A DNA stretch of 29,909 bases from Microcoleus asticus IPMA8 (GTDB lineage Bacteria > Cyanobacteriota > Cyanobacteriia > Cyanobacteriales > Microcoleaceae), in contig NZ_SRRZ01000095.1 of the NCBI RefSeq assembly GCF_013179805.1, positions 1 to 29,909 on the forward strand. Reading direction: 5' to 3'. Positions 14,858-22,948 of the stretch are shown piece after piece (the stretch's first letter is position 1; every line of letters starts with the position of its first letter). The notes beneath the pieces are model-generated. The model had not been told where the DNA came from. It saw only the letters and a list, made by a program, of their open reading frames with translations, and ran no database searches. Both the position numbers and the translations under genes were made by a program.

Positions 14858-16534
14858 TTAATGACTAATAACTAAGATACCAAATTTCATTAGATAGAGC
14901 ATCGTCCGATATAGGTATGCTAATTCTTGCTCGTTTTTAACGTAGCGTCTGATAACTTCCCCCACGCTGACAGTACCTTCTTGCTTAATTGTATCCAATA
15001 TCTGCATCTGAATGCTAACAGATATTCTCCGATCGTCACCAAAACTGGTAAACCAAATTGTCTGTATCTGCTGTAAAATTTCTGGTGTGGCGATCGGCCC
15101 TAAACTCAGCATCATCTCATTGCTTAAAGTTTGAGTCGCATAATGACCCAATACCCGAAACGGATCGTCGCCCAGCGGATAAGGCGGCTTCCCGGCTTTT
15201 ACAGGTGCTGACTCTGCTGCCCCAAGGCGAATTTCTGCTAATTCCCGCCACAATTGTTCGTAAGCTGCAATTACTACTTTCCAATCATAAATTTCCCTTG
15301 CCCTTTGTCTGGCATTTTCCCCCATCCGCTTTCTCAACTCGGGGTTTTCAATTAATTGGCACAACGCGCGGGTGCAAGCATCCATGTCAACTGCTGTGGC
15401 TAGGGAAGTGTGACCCATGTAAGTCGGCCAATTTAAGCTGCCGTCGAGATAATTTAGCGCTAAATCTAAACAAGATTCCGGGGGCGGGATGAGTGTGGGA
15501 ATGCGGAAGCCGTCTATTTCGTGGCGTACAGATTCTTTGTATCCGTTCCAGTCGGAGACTATGGCGGGCAGTCCGTTCGCCATTGCTTCTATTGGCGTGA
15601 GTCCGAAGGTTTCTTGAATGTTGTCGGAAAGCGAAATGAAAATGTCGGCCGCCGACCAAATATTTATTCTAATTTCGGGCTGTCTCCCATCTAAAAAAAT
15701 AGCATTTAGGGAAGGACAAAAAATTTGCGCGCTATTTTTAAAGTCGGGTTCTTCTCTCGGATCTTCGATCCAACCTGCTTGAATTAAGTGGATTTTGGCT
15801 TTTGTCTGTTGTGCGGCGGCCTCTAGGGCGATGTACATCGGTACCGGATGAGCTTTTGCAGAAAAAGTCAATCGACCGACAAATAACACAACAATATCGT
15901 CGGGAGAAATGCCGAGTTCTTGCCGCAGTTGGCGGCGACTATTAACTGCTTCCACACCCTGGGGAAACGCGCTGCAATCCACTCCTAGGGGAATAATCGG
16001 CAATTTGACTAAAATTTCCGGTTGACCGCCATTGCGCTGCGCTAAATATTCTGACCACTCCCCCATAACGCCTTCTACTGCTGTTTTCGCGGCGGCAGAG
16101 GTGCAGATCAGGGCGTCCCAAGGCTGCATGGGTGCGGTTATCAAATCGCCGATCGCCCCCATGACATATTTGGTACCGATGGTGTGAGTAACGCCGCAAA
16201 CGCTGTAGGCCCGCTGATCGACAAATCTGCGCGCCCAAACCATCTGCGAGAGGGCGGGATCGGGTCGGTAAATTGTGCCCGGTTGAGAGAGCAAATCCGG
16301 TCGTTCTGTGGGAATCCAGCGGACTTTCCGAGGTTGTTGCAGCCAAGGTTGGATGTGCGAACAAAACTCCTTAAAGGTTGTTTGGCTGTCGGCGCAACAG
16401 TAGAGAGAGTCAGCGGTTCCGTGTTGGACTAAGCTTTTGAGAAACCCTTCTCCGGCTGAATGACGCCCCAGAAGTTTTTGCCCTCCGGTGTGGTAACCCT
16501 CTTTGTTGTATAAAACCGCCGCCGTTGTATCCAT
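14858..16534 (-). CDS. GT-B glycosyltransferase (GT4-like) with C-terminal helical domain
   Basis: 558 residues. Residues ~75-350 contain the GT-B marks: IPLGVD (181-186), VVLFVGRLTFSAKAHP (215-230), and the nucleotide-sugar segment ETFGLTPIEAMANGLPAIVSDW (308-329), where the ExxxxxxxE pattern lies at the donor site. The N-terminus carries no signal peptide. Residues ~455-558 are an extra helical domain (DDPFRVLGHYATQTLSNEMM..., IRRYVKNEQELAYLYRTMLYLMKFGIL) not needed for catalysis, perhaps a winged-helix-like or protein-contact domain (inference). Donor and acceptor sugars are unknown. It belongs with the other envelope genes in this part of the window. Confidence 0.85.
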   Translation of the reverse strand: MDTTAAVLYNKEGYHTGGQKLLGRHSAGEGFLKSLVQHGTADSLYCCADSQTTFKEFCSHIQPWLQQPRKVRWIPTERPDLLSQPGTIYRPDPALSQMVWARRFVDQRAYSVCGVTHTIGTKYVMGAIGDLITAPMQPWDALICTSAAAKTAVEGVMGEWSEYLAQRNGGQPEILVKLPIIPLGVDCSAFPQGVEAVNSRRQLRQELGISPDDIVVLFVGRLTFSAKAHPVPMYIALEAAAQQTKAKIHLIQAGWIEDPREEPDFKNSAQIFCPSLNAIFLDGRQPEIRINIWSAADIFISLSDNIQETFGLTPIEAMANGLPAIVSDWNGYKESVRHEIDGFRIPTLIPPPESCLDLALNYLDGSLNWPTYMGHTSLATAVDMDACTRALCQLIENPELRKRMGENARQRAREIYDWKVVIAAYEQLWRELAEIRLGAAESAPVKAGKPPYPLGDDPFRVLGHYATQTLSNEMMLSLGPIATPEILQQIQTIWFTSFGDDRRISVSIQMQILDTIKQEGTVSVGEVIRRYVKNEQELAYLYRTMLYLMKFGILVISH

Positions 16535-16947
16535 TCTGAGATTTATTGCGCAAGAGTTGACTGAAGAAGCCAGAGGGCTTTCGGGATAAGGCTTTGATAA
16601 AAAACCAGGAGACTGTTCTGAATCAACCGCTTGCCTGTTAACGAGGCTTGCAGAAGAGGATAGCCACCTGTCCCGCGATATCTTAAAGACGACCGTCTGG
16701 GATTACAATGCTTAGGGCTAAAGAAGGATTGGCAAGAGCGGATTTTAGTGTTATCCTGAGGCCCATGATTGGGGGCGATCGCCTTTTGGGTCTCCCATCT
16801 TATCCGATCCGGAACCAAACAGTGCTTGTGGTATAATGCTTTAGCCTTGCTAGATGCCCGATTTGCAAGTGCTTCATCAAAGCAGCAGTCCGTCGGCAAA
16901 ACATTACCTCTACTCGATCGCGTCTTTGTCTTTAAAAACCGAGAATC
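16535..16947. other. 413-bp intergenic region, promoter of the gene at 16948
   Basis: Minus and plus open frames here overlap each other and show no family features, so no gene is called. The sequence is not repeat-like. It contains AGACG-AC-CGTCT, a short hairpin near 16687, and a HIP1 site near 16777. The only functional element I can support is the -10-like hexamer at 16832. Confidence 0.45.
16828..16837 (+). promoter_or_regulatory. Extended -10 promoter element
   Basis: TGTGGTATAAT-type sequence: perfect TATAAT at 16832-16837 with an upstream TG. No good -35 is seen at 17 nt. It lies about 110 bases before the ATG at 16948 and is oriented toward it. Confidence 0.45.
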
Positions 16948-17187
16948 ATGTACAACCCATCTCTGCGTCAAATACCTCGCCACTTGCCTGCGGATGTAAT
17001 TCCATTAAAGCAGCAATCTTCTCTTTTAGACTGGTTGGAATCTAACAATCGCCTGTTAGCAAGGGATGTCCAAGAACCCGACTATCTGCACGAAGAAGAA
17101 ATTTCAGAACTAATGGCAGTTGACGACAGTCCTTACGATGATTTAGAAGAGGAAGTTGAAGAGGATGCGAGTGTAGGCGAGGAATAA
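16948..17187 (+). CDS. Acidic small cyanobacterial protein, DUF3134-like
   Basis: 79 residues. The N-terminus MYNPSLRQIPRHLPADVIPLKQQSSLLDWLESNNRLLARD is followed by EEEISELMAVDDSPYDDLEEE and a strongly acidic tail. From memory this is the pattern of DUF3134, a cyanobacteria-specific family of unknown function. The start at 16948 gives the family-like N-terminus. It is followed at 130 bases by mraY in the same direction, but the gap makes co-transcription uncertain. Confidence 0.75.
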   Translation: MYNPSLRQIPRHLPADVIPLKQQSSLLDWLESNNRLLARDVQEPDYLHEEEISELMAVDDSPYDDLEEEVEEDASVGEE

Positions 17188-17317
17188 CTTGTAGAAGGGT
17201 GAAGTAATCAACCGGAAACAGGGAATAAAAACTAAGATATTTCCCAATCTCCTGTAGCGCACCCTATTCCCCAATTTTCAATTGCTTGTTCTTAAATGGT
17301 GTGTGTTGAGGAGTGTT

Positions 17318-18433
17318 ATGGATAACTTTGTGGATGAGAAAATTTCTTTTACTATGCCTTTCAAACTTACAGGCAGGAATTTATTCCTGCTGCTGGGTTT
17401 GGGGCTCGGCATTGTCGCGATCGGTTTAGATGTAGCAGCCGGTAGACTTTTGAATGGGCCTGCATCGCTATTTATGCCACTAGCTGTTTGTGCTGTAGTT
17501 GCATCGGCTGTGGGCTATGGAGTTGTGCCTTTACTCCAGCAATTAAAAGCAGGACAAATAATTCGCGAAGACGGCCCCCAAGCTCACTTAAAAAAGGCGG
17601 GAACGCCGACAATGGGAGGCATCTTTTTTGTGCCCGCAGGGGTCGCAGTTGCTTTGCTTTGGTCGAGATTTAACTCAGATGTTGTAGCCGTATCAGCTTT
17701 AACTTTAGCTTACGGTTTCATCGGCTGGATCGACGACTGGCAAATTTTGCGCCGCAAGTCGAATAAAGGTATTTCCCCTATGATGAAGTTGGCTTTGCAA
17801 GTAGGTTTTGCAGCTCTATTTTGTCTGTGGCTGATGTTCCGCGAACCAGCTATTTCTACCAGCATTGCTTTGCCTTTCGGTTGGGTATTGCCTTTAGGTT
17901 TTCTGTTTTGGCCGCTGGCTGGTTTTGTGCTGGTAGCTGAAAGCAATGCTACTAATATTACCGACGGGATTGACGGGTTGATGGGAGGCTTGGGGGCGAT
18001 CGCACTTTTGGGATTGGGCGCATCTGTAGCCTCAACTTCGCCAGAATTAATGATATTTTGCGCCTGCACCAGCGGCAGTTGTCTCGGTTTTTTAGCACAC
18101 AACCGCAATCCAGCCAGCGTGTTTATGGGCGATACAGGTGCTTTAGCTTTGGGCGGTGCGTTGGGTGCGGTAGCTTTATTAACAAATAGCCTTTGGATAT
18201 TATTAATAATCAGCGGGATTTTCTTTATTGAAACGCTGTCAGTAATTGCTCAAGTAGGTTATTACAAGGCTACAAAAGGGCCGGATGGAATCGGCAAGCG
18301 TCTGTTAAGAATGGCTCCGCTGCACCATCATTTAGAGTTGTGCGGCTGGCTAGAAACTCAGGTTGTTGGCATTTTTTATCTAACTAACGGGGTGTTAGTG
18401 TTAATGATTCTGATGTTGACTAGCAACAGTTGA
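17318..18433 (+). CDS. mraY: Phospho-N-acetylmuramoyl-pentapeptide-transferase
   Basis: Transfers phospho-MurNAc-pentapeptide from UDP to undecaprenyl phosphate, making lipid I at the inner face of the plasma membrane in peptidoglycan synthesis. 371 residues with about ten hydrophobic segments. Signature residues are AGTPTMGGIFF (94-104), the DD pair (139-140 in GWIDDWQ), NATNITDGIDGL (210-221), FMGDTGALALGG (269-280) and MAPLHHHLE (332-340, with the HHH motif). The start at 17318 is preferred because GAGGAG lies at 17308-17313; an upstream TTG at 17282 would add 12 residues. It stands apart from other mur genes, as is common in cyanobacteria. Confidence 0.97.
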   Translation: MDNFVDEKISFTMPFKLTGRNLFLLLGLGLGIVAIGLDVAAGRLLNGPASLFMPLAVCAVVASAVGYGVVPLLQQLKAGQIIREDGPQAHLKKAGTPTMGGIFFVPAGVAVALLWSRFNSDVVAVSALTLAYGFIGWIDDWQILRRKSNKGISPMMKLALQVGFAALFCLWLMFREPAISTSIALPFGWVLPLGFLFWPLAGFVLVAESNATNITDGIDGLMGGLGAIALLGLGASVASTSPELMIFCACTSGSCLGFLAHNRNPASVFMGDTGALALGGALGAVALLTNSLWILLIISGIFFIETLSVIAQVGYYKATKGPDGIGKRLLRMAPLHHHLELCGWLETQVVGIFYLTNGVLVLMILMLTSNS

Positions 18434-18493
18434 GAACGGATTGAGTGACGGACTGCACAGGGGATGTAAGAGATATTTACTACTATTTCAAAG

Positions 18494-18558
18494 AAACAGG
18501 CAAGATGCCTGTTCCACAACTGCATTCAGTTCTTGTGGAACAGGCATCTTGCCTGTTT
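18494..18558. repeat. Nested perfect palindrome
   Basis: A 26-bp perfect inverted repeat (18494-18519 with 18533-18558) and a 13-nt loop. Each arm is itself a hairpin, AACAGGC-AAGAT-GCCTGTT, so the element can form one long stem or two small ones. It starts about 60 bases after the mraY stop, where it may also terminate transcription. Related words (TTGTGGAACAGGC) occur at 7960-7974. Confidence 0.9.
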
Positions 18559-18639
18559 AAGGCTCCGAAGTTATAATTTTGAGAATTGATATCCCCAGTT
18601 AATGCAATGGAACTTAATAACGCTTTTTAATTATTTGAA

Positions 18640-18725
18640 CGAACCGCGAAGACGCTTATAGCGCGAAGGAAGAACTACATTTCCTTATTTATCTTCCTTC
18701 CTGTCCTTAGCGCCTTCGCGGTTCG
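18640..18725. repeat. Imperfect 86-bp palindrome, CGAACCGCGAAG family
   Basis: The arms begin CGAACCGCGAAG at 18640 and end CTTCGCGGTTCG at 18725, with GAAGGAAGA and TCTTCCTTC facing each other inside. It is intergenic, between mraY and the GT2 gene, next to the 18494 palindrome. Confidence 0.85.
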
Positions 18726-18774
18726 TTTAATCTTACTCAATATTAGTTATGCGATCGTTTACGGTTGTTTTTTA

Positions 18775-19758
18775 ATGACTAAAATGTTTTTACCGGACGT
18801 TTCGGTGATAGTGCCAATTTACAACGGCGAGGGAGATTTGCCGGATTTAATTGAGTGCCTGCGATCGCAAACTTATCCGATCGACAGTGTAGAATATCTC
18901 TTAGTAGACAACAACAGTCGCGATCGCACTTCAACCATTATCCAAACAGCAGCCTCTAACCCCCCCTCAGTCCCCCCCTTGGTAAGGGGGGGAATCAATT
19001 TCAATCGAATAACCATTTGCCACCTCACCGAAAATCAGATTCAAAGTTCCTACGCCGCCCGCAATCAAGGAATTCGCGCATCAACAGGCGAAATCATTGC
19101 ATTTACCGATGCAGACTGTCGCCCGGAATCTGACTGGCTGGAAAATTTAGTTAAGCCATTCGTTGACTTAGAAGTAGGAATTAGTGCTGGGGAAATACTC
19201 GCATTGCCCGGTAAAACTATTTTAGAACAACACAGCGCCCGCGAAAATACTTTATCTCAAAAACATACTCTCGCTCACCATTTTTGTCCCTACGGTCAAA
19301 CAGCCAATTTAGCTGTACGGAGGCTAGTTTTAGAAACATTAGGCTTGTTTCGCCCCCATCTCACAAGTGGTGGCGATGCTGACTTATGCTGGCGGATTTT
19401 GCGAGAAACATCCTATAAATTGTATTTTGCTGAAAATGCGATCGTCCGACACCGCCACCGTTCTACAATTAAACAGTTGCAAAGTCAATGGTATCGGTAC
19501 GGCGAATCTAATAAATATTTGCACGAACTCCACGGCGTCGATTTGATGCGAGAATTCACAACAGGGGAATATTTTTACCGGCTGGCTAGGTGGGTTTTCA
19601 AAGAATTTCCGGTTGCTGCTGCCAAAAGTGCGATCGGCAGAGCCGATCTGGTAGATCTGTTTAATACGCCGATCGGTCTTTTGAGTGTTAGGGCAAGGGC
19701 GATCGGACAGCGCCAAGCCAAACTCCCAGAATCAGCTTGGGACATTGAGCGTTTATAA
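18775..19758 (+). CDS. Family 2 (GT-A) glycosyltransferase
   Basis: 327 residues. GT2 fold: VSVIVPIYNGEGDLPDLIECLRS (9-31), DNNS (45-48), AARNQGIRASTGEIIAFTDADC (94-115, with the metal-binding DAD at 112-114) and GGDADLCWRIL for the acceptor side. Residues ~61-77 (SNPPSVPPLVRGGINFN) do not fit the fold and correspond to a C-rich/G-rich hairpin repeat at the DNA level (18972-18992), inserted without breaking the frame. A basic helical stretch after residue ~225 (HRHRSTIKQLQSQWYRYG) ends the protein. The sugar substrate is unknown; an extracellular polysaccharide or protein glycan role is plausible. Confidence 0.88.
   Translation: MTKMFLPDVSVIVPIYNGEGDLPDLIECLRSQTYPIDSVEYLLVDNNSRDRTSTIIQTAASNPPSVPPLVRGGINFNRITICHLTENQIQSSYAARNQGIRASTGEIIAFTDADCRPESDWLENLVKPFVDLEVGISAGEILALPGKTILEQHSARENTLSQKHTLAHHFCPYGQTANLAVRRLVLETLGLFRPHLTSGGDADLCWRILRETSYKLYFAENAIVRHRHRSTIKQLQSQWYRYGESNKYLHELHGVDLMREFTTGEYFYRLARWVFKEFPVAAAKSAIGRADLVDLFNTPIGLLSVRARAIGQRQAKLPESAWDIERL
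18972..18992. repeat. Hairpin repeat inside the GT2 coding sequence
   Basis: A perfect stem of seven C plus TT (18972-18980) with AA plus seven G (18984-18992) and loop GGT. It is read in frame as VPPLVRGG. The same family hairpin stands alone at 13302-13321. Confidence 0.85.
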
Positions 19759-19816
19759 AATTTCGTCCCTTCCGCTTAAATTTGTTGCAGTCGAGACGCG
19801 GATTATTTCCAGATAT

Positions 19817-20710
19817 CTAGTACTGTTCTAATGAATTTAAGAGTTGTTTCCGCTTAGCTCTCTGGTCTAATGCTGTTTGATAAAGTTCTAGGTCTTCGCG
19901 ATTGAGAGTTATTAGCTCATTCATAATATCGCTGTCTTTCAGGATACTTTTTGCCACATAATTATAGCCCTCATACTTGTTTTTATTCTCATAAGTTATT
20001 TGGATTTCTGGCCAATTTAACATCTTGGCAAGGTCTGTTAAATCATCATTAAAAAATTCTTGGATGCCAACAAAGTAAAAATTATTTAGATTTCGTCCCC
20101 CAATGTAGATAGACATTTCATTGCGGATCTCCGGAATCTTGGCAAATTCCACAATATCTAAGTTTTTTTCTTGAATATAATTATGCCAACTACTATCTTC
20201 AGTACGAGGGATAGTTTTCCAAAAAAAATACAATGAAATTAAACGAAGGATTGGATGTCTCAACCAGATTATTTGTTTTACATTAACCGGGAGGAAATAC
20301 TTTCTCGAAGGAACATGACCGTGTATTACTTTTATTCTTTGCGGATCAACACCATCACTTACTACTACCGATTCCTCTAAATAACTAGCGATTTTATCTA
20401 AACCGTAAACCTGTGTTAAAGCTATGAAAAAAGTTGTTCCTGCCGTTTTTGGTATATGGTATGAAATGATTTCTAAACCCGGCAATCCTAAAATAGTTTT
20501 TTCCCATTTAACTACCCAATTAAATTCCGGTGAGTGCAAAAATGAGGTGAGGAGTTCGAGCCGTGTCAGCTCGCCGTTTTGCAGTTTATGAAGATAGAAG
20601 CTTTTACCATTAGCGTCGGCATTGCGTTTCAAATAAGTGCGGTAAATATATTCCAAAAAAGATTGATTGTCAAGTTGCTGAGTTGCTTGCAAAAAAGCTG
20701 TTTCGTTCAT
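19817..20710 (-). CDS. DUF4214-sulfotransferase fusion protein
   Basis: 297 residues from the ATG at 20710 (an in-frame ATG at 20785 would add 25 residues that look non-coding and AT-rich). Residues ~14-62 match DUF4214 (FLEYIYRTYLKRNADANGKSFYLHKLQNGELTRLELL), a small helical module common in exported or surface carbohydrate proteins. Residues ~83-270 are a sulfotransferase-like domain: PAPS 5'-phosphosulphate loop HIPKTAGTTF (85-94) and 3'-phosphate strand WLRHPILRLISLYFF (149-163, Arg151, Ser159). It probably sulphates a sugar or protein. It appears AT-richer than its neighbours with few HIP1 sites, which could mean recent acquisition. The start is uncertain. Confidence 0.8.
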   Translation of the reverse strand: MNETAFLQATQQLDNQSFLEYIYRTYLKRNADANGKSFYLHKLQNGELTRLELLTSFLHSPEFNWVVKWEKTILGLPGLEIISYHIPKTAGTTFFIALTQVYGLDKIASYLEESVVVSDGVDPQRIKVIHGHVPSRKYFLPVNVKQIIWLRHPILRLISLYFFWKTIPRTEDSSWHNYIQEKNLDIVEFAKIPEIRNEMSIYIGGRNLNNFYFVGIQEFFNDDLTDLAKMLNWPEIQITYENKNKYEGYNYVAKSILKDSDIMNELITLNREDLELYQTALDQRAKRKQLLNSLEQY

Positions 20711-20847
20711 GGCTAGGCTGTTACAAGTCATCAAATGCCAAATATAACAATCAATCATAACATAAATTGCGATTGCTTGTATCAAAGCGCGATTAATAAT
20801 TCACGTTTTTATACCTATTTTTATTGATTAAAGTATCTTATAGAGTA

Positions 20848-20895
20848 TATAAAATACTTAATAAGTATTAATGCACTACTTAATCTAAAATTAAG
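20848..20895. promoter_or_regulatory. Palindromes in the ndhF3 upstream region, candidate LysR-type operator
   Basis: AATACTT-AAT-AAGTATT (20853-20869) and CTTAAT-CTAAA-ATTAAG (20879-20895) are two adjacent AT-rich inverted repeats 90-130 bases before the ndhF3 start, with a TATAAA-like hexamer at 20848-20853. In Synechocystis the equivalent operon is controlled by the LysR-type repressor NdhR/CcmR, whose sites are AT-rich dyads. That these are its sites is inference. Confidence 0.45.
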
Positions 20896-20984
20896 CATAG
20901 GATCTTGATGTGTTTGCTTTGACCAGGACAACTCAGGCTTATCCTCAGATTTTTAAATTTTTGTAACCTTTACAGGTAATGCCA

Positions 20985-22844
20985 ATGGCTCAAATCTTAC
21001 TCCAGACAGTTTGGTTTATACCTTGCTATCCACTCATCGGCGGAGTTCTGTCAATGCTGTGGTTTCCGGCAGTTACTCGCCGCACCGGGCCCAGACCGTC
21101 CGGTTACGTAAACGCCATATTAACCTTGTTCGCTTTCTTACACGGCGTCATCGCCCTGACAGCTATCTGGAACCAACCGGCCGGGCACCAGTTGATTCCT
21201 TGGCTGAACGTAGCAGGTTTAGACTTAACCATTCCCGTAGAAATCTCTGCTGTCACCGTCGGGGCGACTGTTTTGATTACCGGACTGAACTTGCTGGCGC
21301 AGATTTATGCTTTCGGTTACATGGAAATGGACTGGGGCTGGGCTAGGTTCTTTTCCCTGATGGGGCTGTTTGAAGCGGGGATGTGCGGCTTGGTGTTGTG
21401 CAATTCCCTGTTCTTCAGCTACATGATTTTGGAAATCCTGACTCTGGGAACTTACCTGCTAGTCGGGCTGTGGTTCAATCAGTCTTTGGTGGTGACAGGA
21501 GCTCGCGATGCTTTCTTAACCAAGCGGGTGGGTGACTTATTCCTGCTGATGGGAGTAGTTGCCATTCTGCCGCTGGCTGGAACTTGGAATTTTGACGAGT
21601 TGGCTGTTTGGGCCCAGACTGCAAAGCTTGACCCCACTGTAGCGACGCTCTTGACTTTAGCTTTGATTGCCGGCCCGATGGGTAAGTGCGCTCAGTTTCC
21701 CTTGCACCTGTGGCTGGATGAGGCGATGGAAGGCCCGCTGCCGGCGACAATTTTGCGGAACACCGTAGTTGTGGAAACTGGTGCTTGGATATTGATTAAG
21801 TTGCAGCCGGTGATTGCTTTGTCGCCGATCGGGATGACGACAACTATTATTGTAGGCGCTGCGACGGCGGTGGGTGCTTCATTAATTGCGATCGCCCAAA
21901 TTGACATCAAACGCACGCTTTCCTATATAGTTAGCGCTTACATGGGCTTAGTATTTATCGCCGTCGGCACCGGACAAGCCCAGACAGCCCTGACATTGAT
22001 ATTTGCCTACACCTTGGCAATGGGTTTGCTGGTGATGAGCATCGGTTCGGTAGTTTGGAACACCGTCACTCAGGATATCCGATCTCTCGGCGGTTTGTGG
22101 GGAAAGCGGCCGATATCGGCGATATCGTTTATTGTCGGTAGCGCTGGATTGGTGGGACTGCCGCCCTTCGGCTGTTTTTGGGGTTTAGAAGAATTAACAT
22201 CCGGGCTTTCGGAAGCTAAGCCTTTGCTGTTAGGAATCGTGCTGTTTGTAAACGGCGTCACTGCTTTTGGCTTGGTGCGCGTCTTCGGTTTAGTTTTTGG
22301 CGGCAAACCAAAGCAAATGACCGAACGTTCGCCAGAAGTTCACTGGCCTTTTATCTTGCCGATGACTGTTTTAATGGGCTTTACTTTGCACGTTCCGCAC
22401 TTGCTGGCGGCGTGGCAGTTATTGCCTGGGGCGAGTTTGAATTATACCGCCAGTGGACTGCTAGTTGTGTCAACGGCGATCGGCATCGCTGCCGGAGCGT
22501 TTGTTTACCTGAACGAGAAATGGGAAAAACCGGTACGAATCGGTTCTCAAGCCCTGCAAGACTTTTTTGCCTACGACTTTTACACCGCCCAACTTTACCG
22601 GGTGACAGTGATATTTGCCGTCGGTTTAGTTGCTCAAGTCATCTCCTGGGTCGATCGCAATATTGTGGACGGATTCGCGAACTTAATCGGTTTTGCAACC
22701 GTTTTTGGCGGGCAGAGCCTCAAATACAACGTTAACGGTCAAACTCAGTTTTACGCCCTGACAATTCTGTTCGGAGTTGCACTTTTGGGCCTGCTGGTAA
22801 GCTGGCCTTTGCTAGTTCGCCTGTCGCTGATTGTCGGCGGGTAA
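20985..22844 (+). CDS. ndhF3: NDH-1MS subunit NdhF3 (NDH-1 subunit 5, CO2-uptake type)
   Basis: A multi-spanning membrane subunit of the specialised NDH-1 complex that couples ferredoxin-plastoquinone electron transfer and proton pumping to CO2 hydration. About 619 residues, nearly all hydrophobic helices, matching the family length. The antiporter-like core around residue 232, GPMGKCAQFPLHLWLDEAMEGPLPATILRNT, differs from respiratory NdhF1 at the usual SALIH site (ATILRN here), a difference I associate with the F3/F4 branch. The 20985 ATG is preferred to 20979 because AGG then lies 8 nt upstream. It is first in a four-gene run with a carbonic anhydrase, ndhD3 and cupA. NdhF3 rather than NdhF4 is chosen mainly because cupA follows. 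Confidence 0.9.
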   Translation: MAQILLQTVWFIPCYPLIGGVLSMLWFPAVTRRTGPRPSGYVNAILTLFAFLHGVIALTAIWNQPAGHQLIPWLNVAGLDLTIPVEISAVTVGATVLITGLNLLAQIYAFGYMEMDWGWARFFSLMGLFEAGMCGLVLCNSLFFSYMILEILTLGTYLLVGLWFNQSLVVTGARDAFLTKRVGDLFLLMGVVAILPLAGTWNFDELAVWAQTAKLDPTVATLLTLALIAGPMGKCAQFPLHLWLDEAMEGPLPATILRNTVVVETGAWILIKLQPVIALSPIGMTTTIIVGAATAVGASLIAIAQIDIKRTLSYIVSAYMGLVFIAVGTGQAQTALTLIFAYTLAMGLLVMSIGSVVWNTVTQDIRSLGGLWGKRPISAISFIVGSAGLVGLPPFGCFWGLEELTSGLSEAKPLLLGIVLFVNGVTAFGLVRVFGLVFGGKPKQMTERSPEVHWPFILPMTVLMGFTLHVPHLLAAWQLLPGASLNYTASGLLVVSTAIGIAAGAFVYLNEKWEKPVRIGSQALQDFFAYDFYTAQLYRVTVIFAVGLVAQVISWVDRNIVDGFANLIGFATVFGGQSLKYNVNGQTQFYALTILFGVALLGLLVSWPLLVRLSLIVGG

Positions 22845-22859
22845 ATAGAGTTAATATTT

Positions 22860-22893
22860 AAGATTTTAGGTGACATTTTAAATCTAAAATCTT
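22860..22893 (+). promoter_or_regulatory. Hairpin in the ndhF3-carbonic anhydrase gap
   Basis: AAGATTTTAG (22860-22869) pairs with CTAAAATCTT (22884-22893), 10 bp, loop 14, followed by TTAAAA. The right arm contains one TCTAAAA heptamer, the unit of the start-codon arrays elsewhere. It may partly terminate or process the message between ndhF3 and the next gene. Confidence 0.5.
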
Positions 22894-22948
22894 TTAAAAA
22901 TTAATTCTTGAACAAAGATTTCAAAGTTTCTCAAACAAGGCAAAATCA

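Noticed and set aside
16543..16983. 146-codon minus-strand ORF before the GT-B gene
   Set aside because: Overlaps the promoter and start of the DUF3134-like gene, and its composition is unlike a protein; treated as intergenic.
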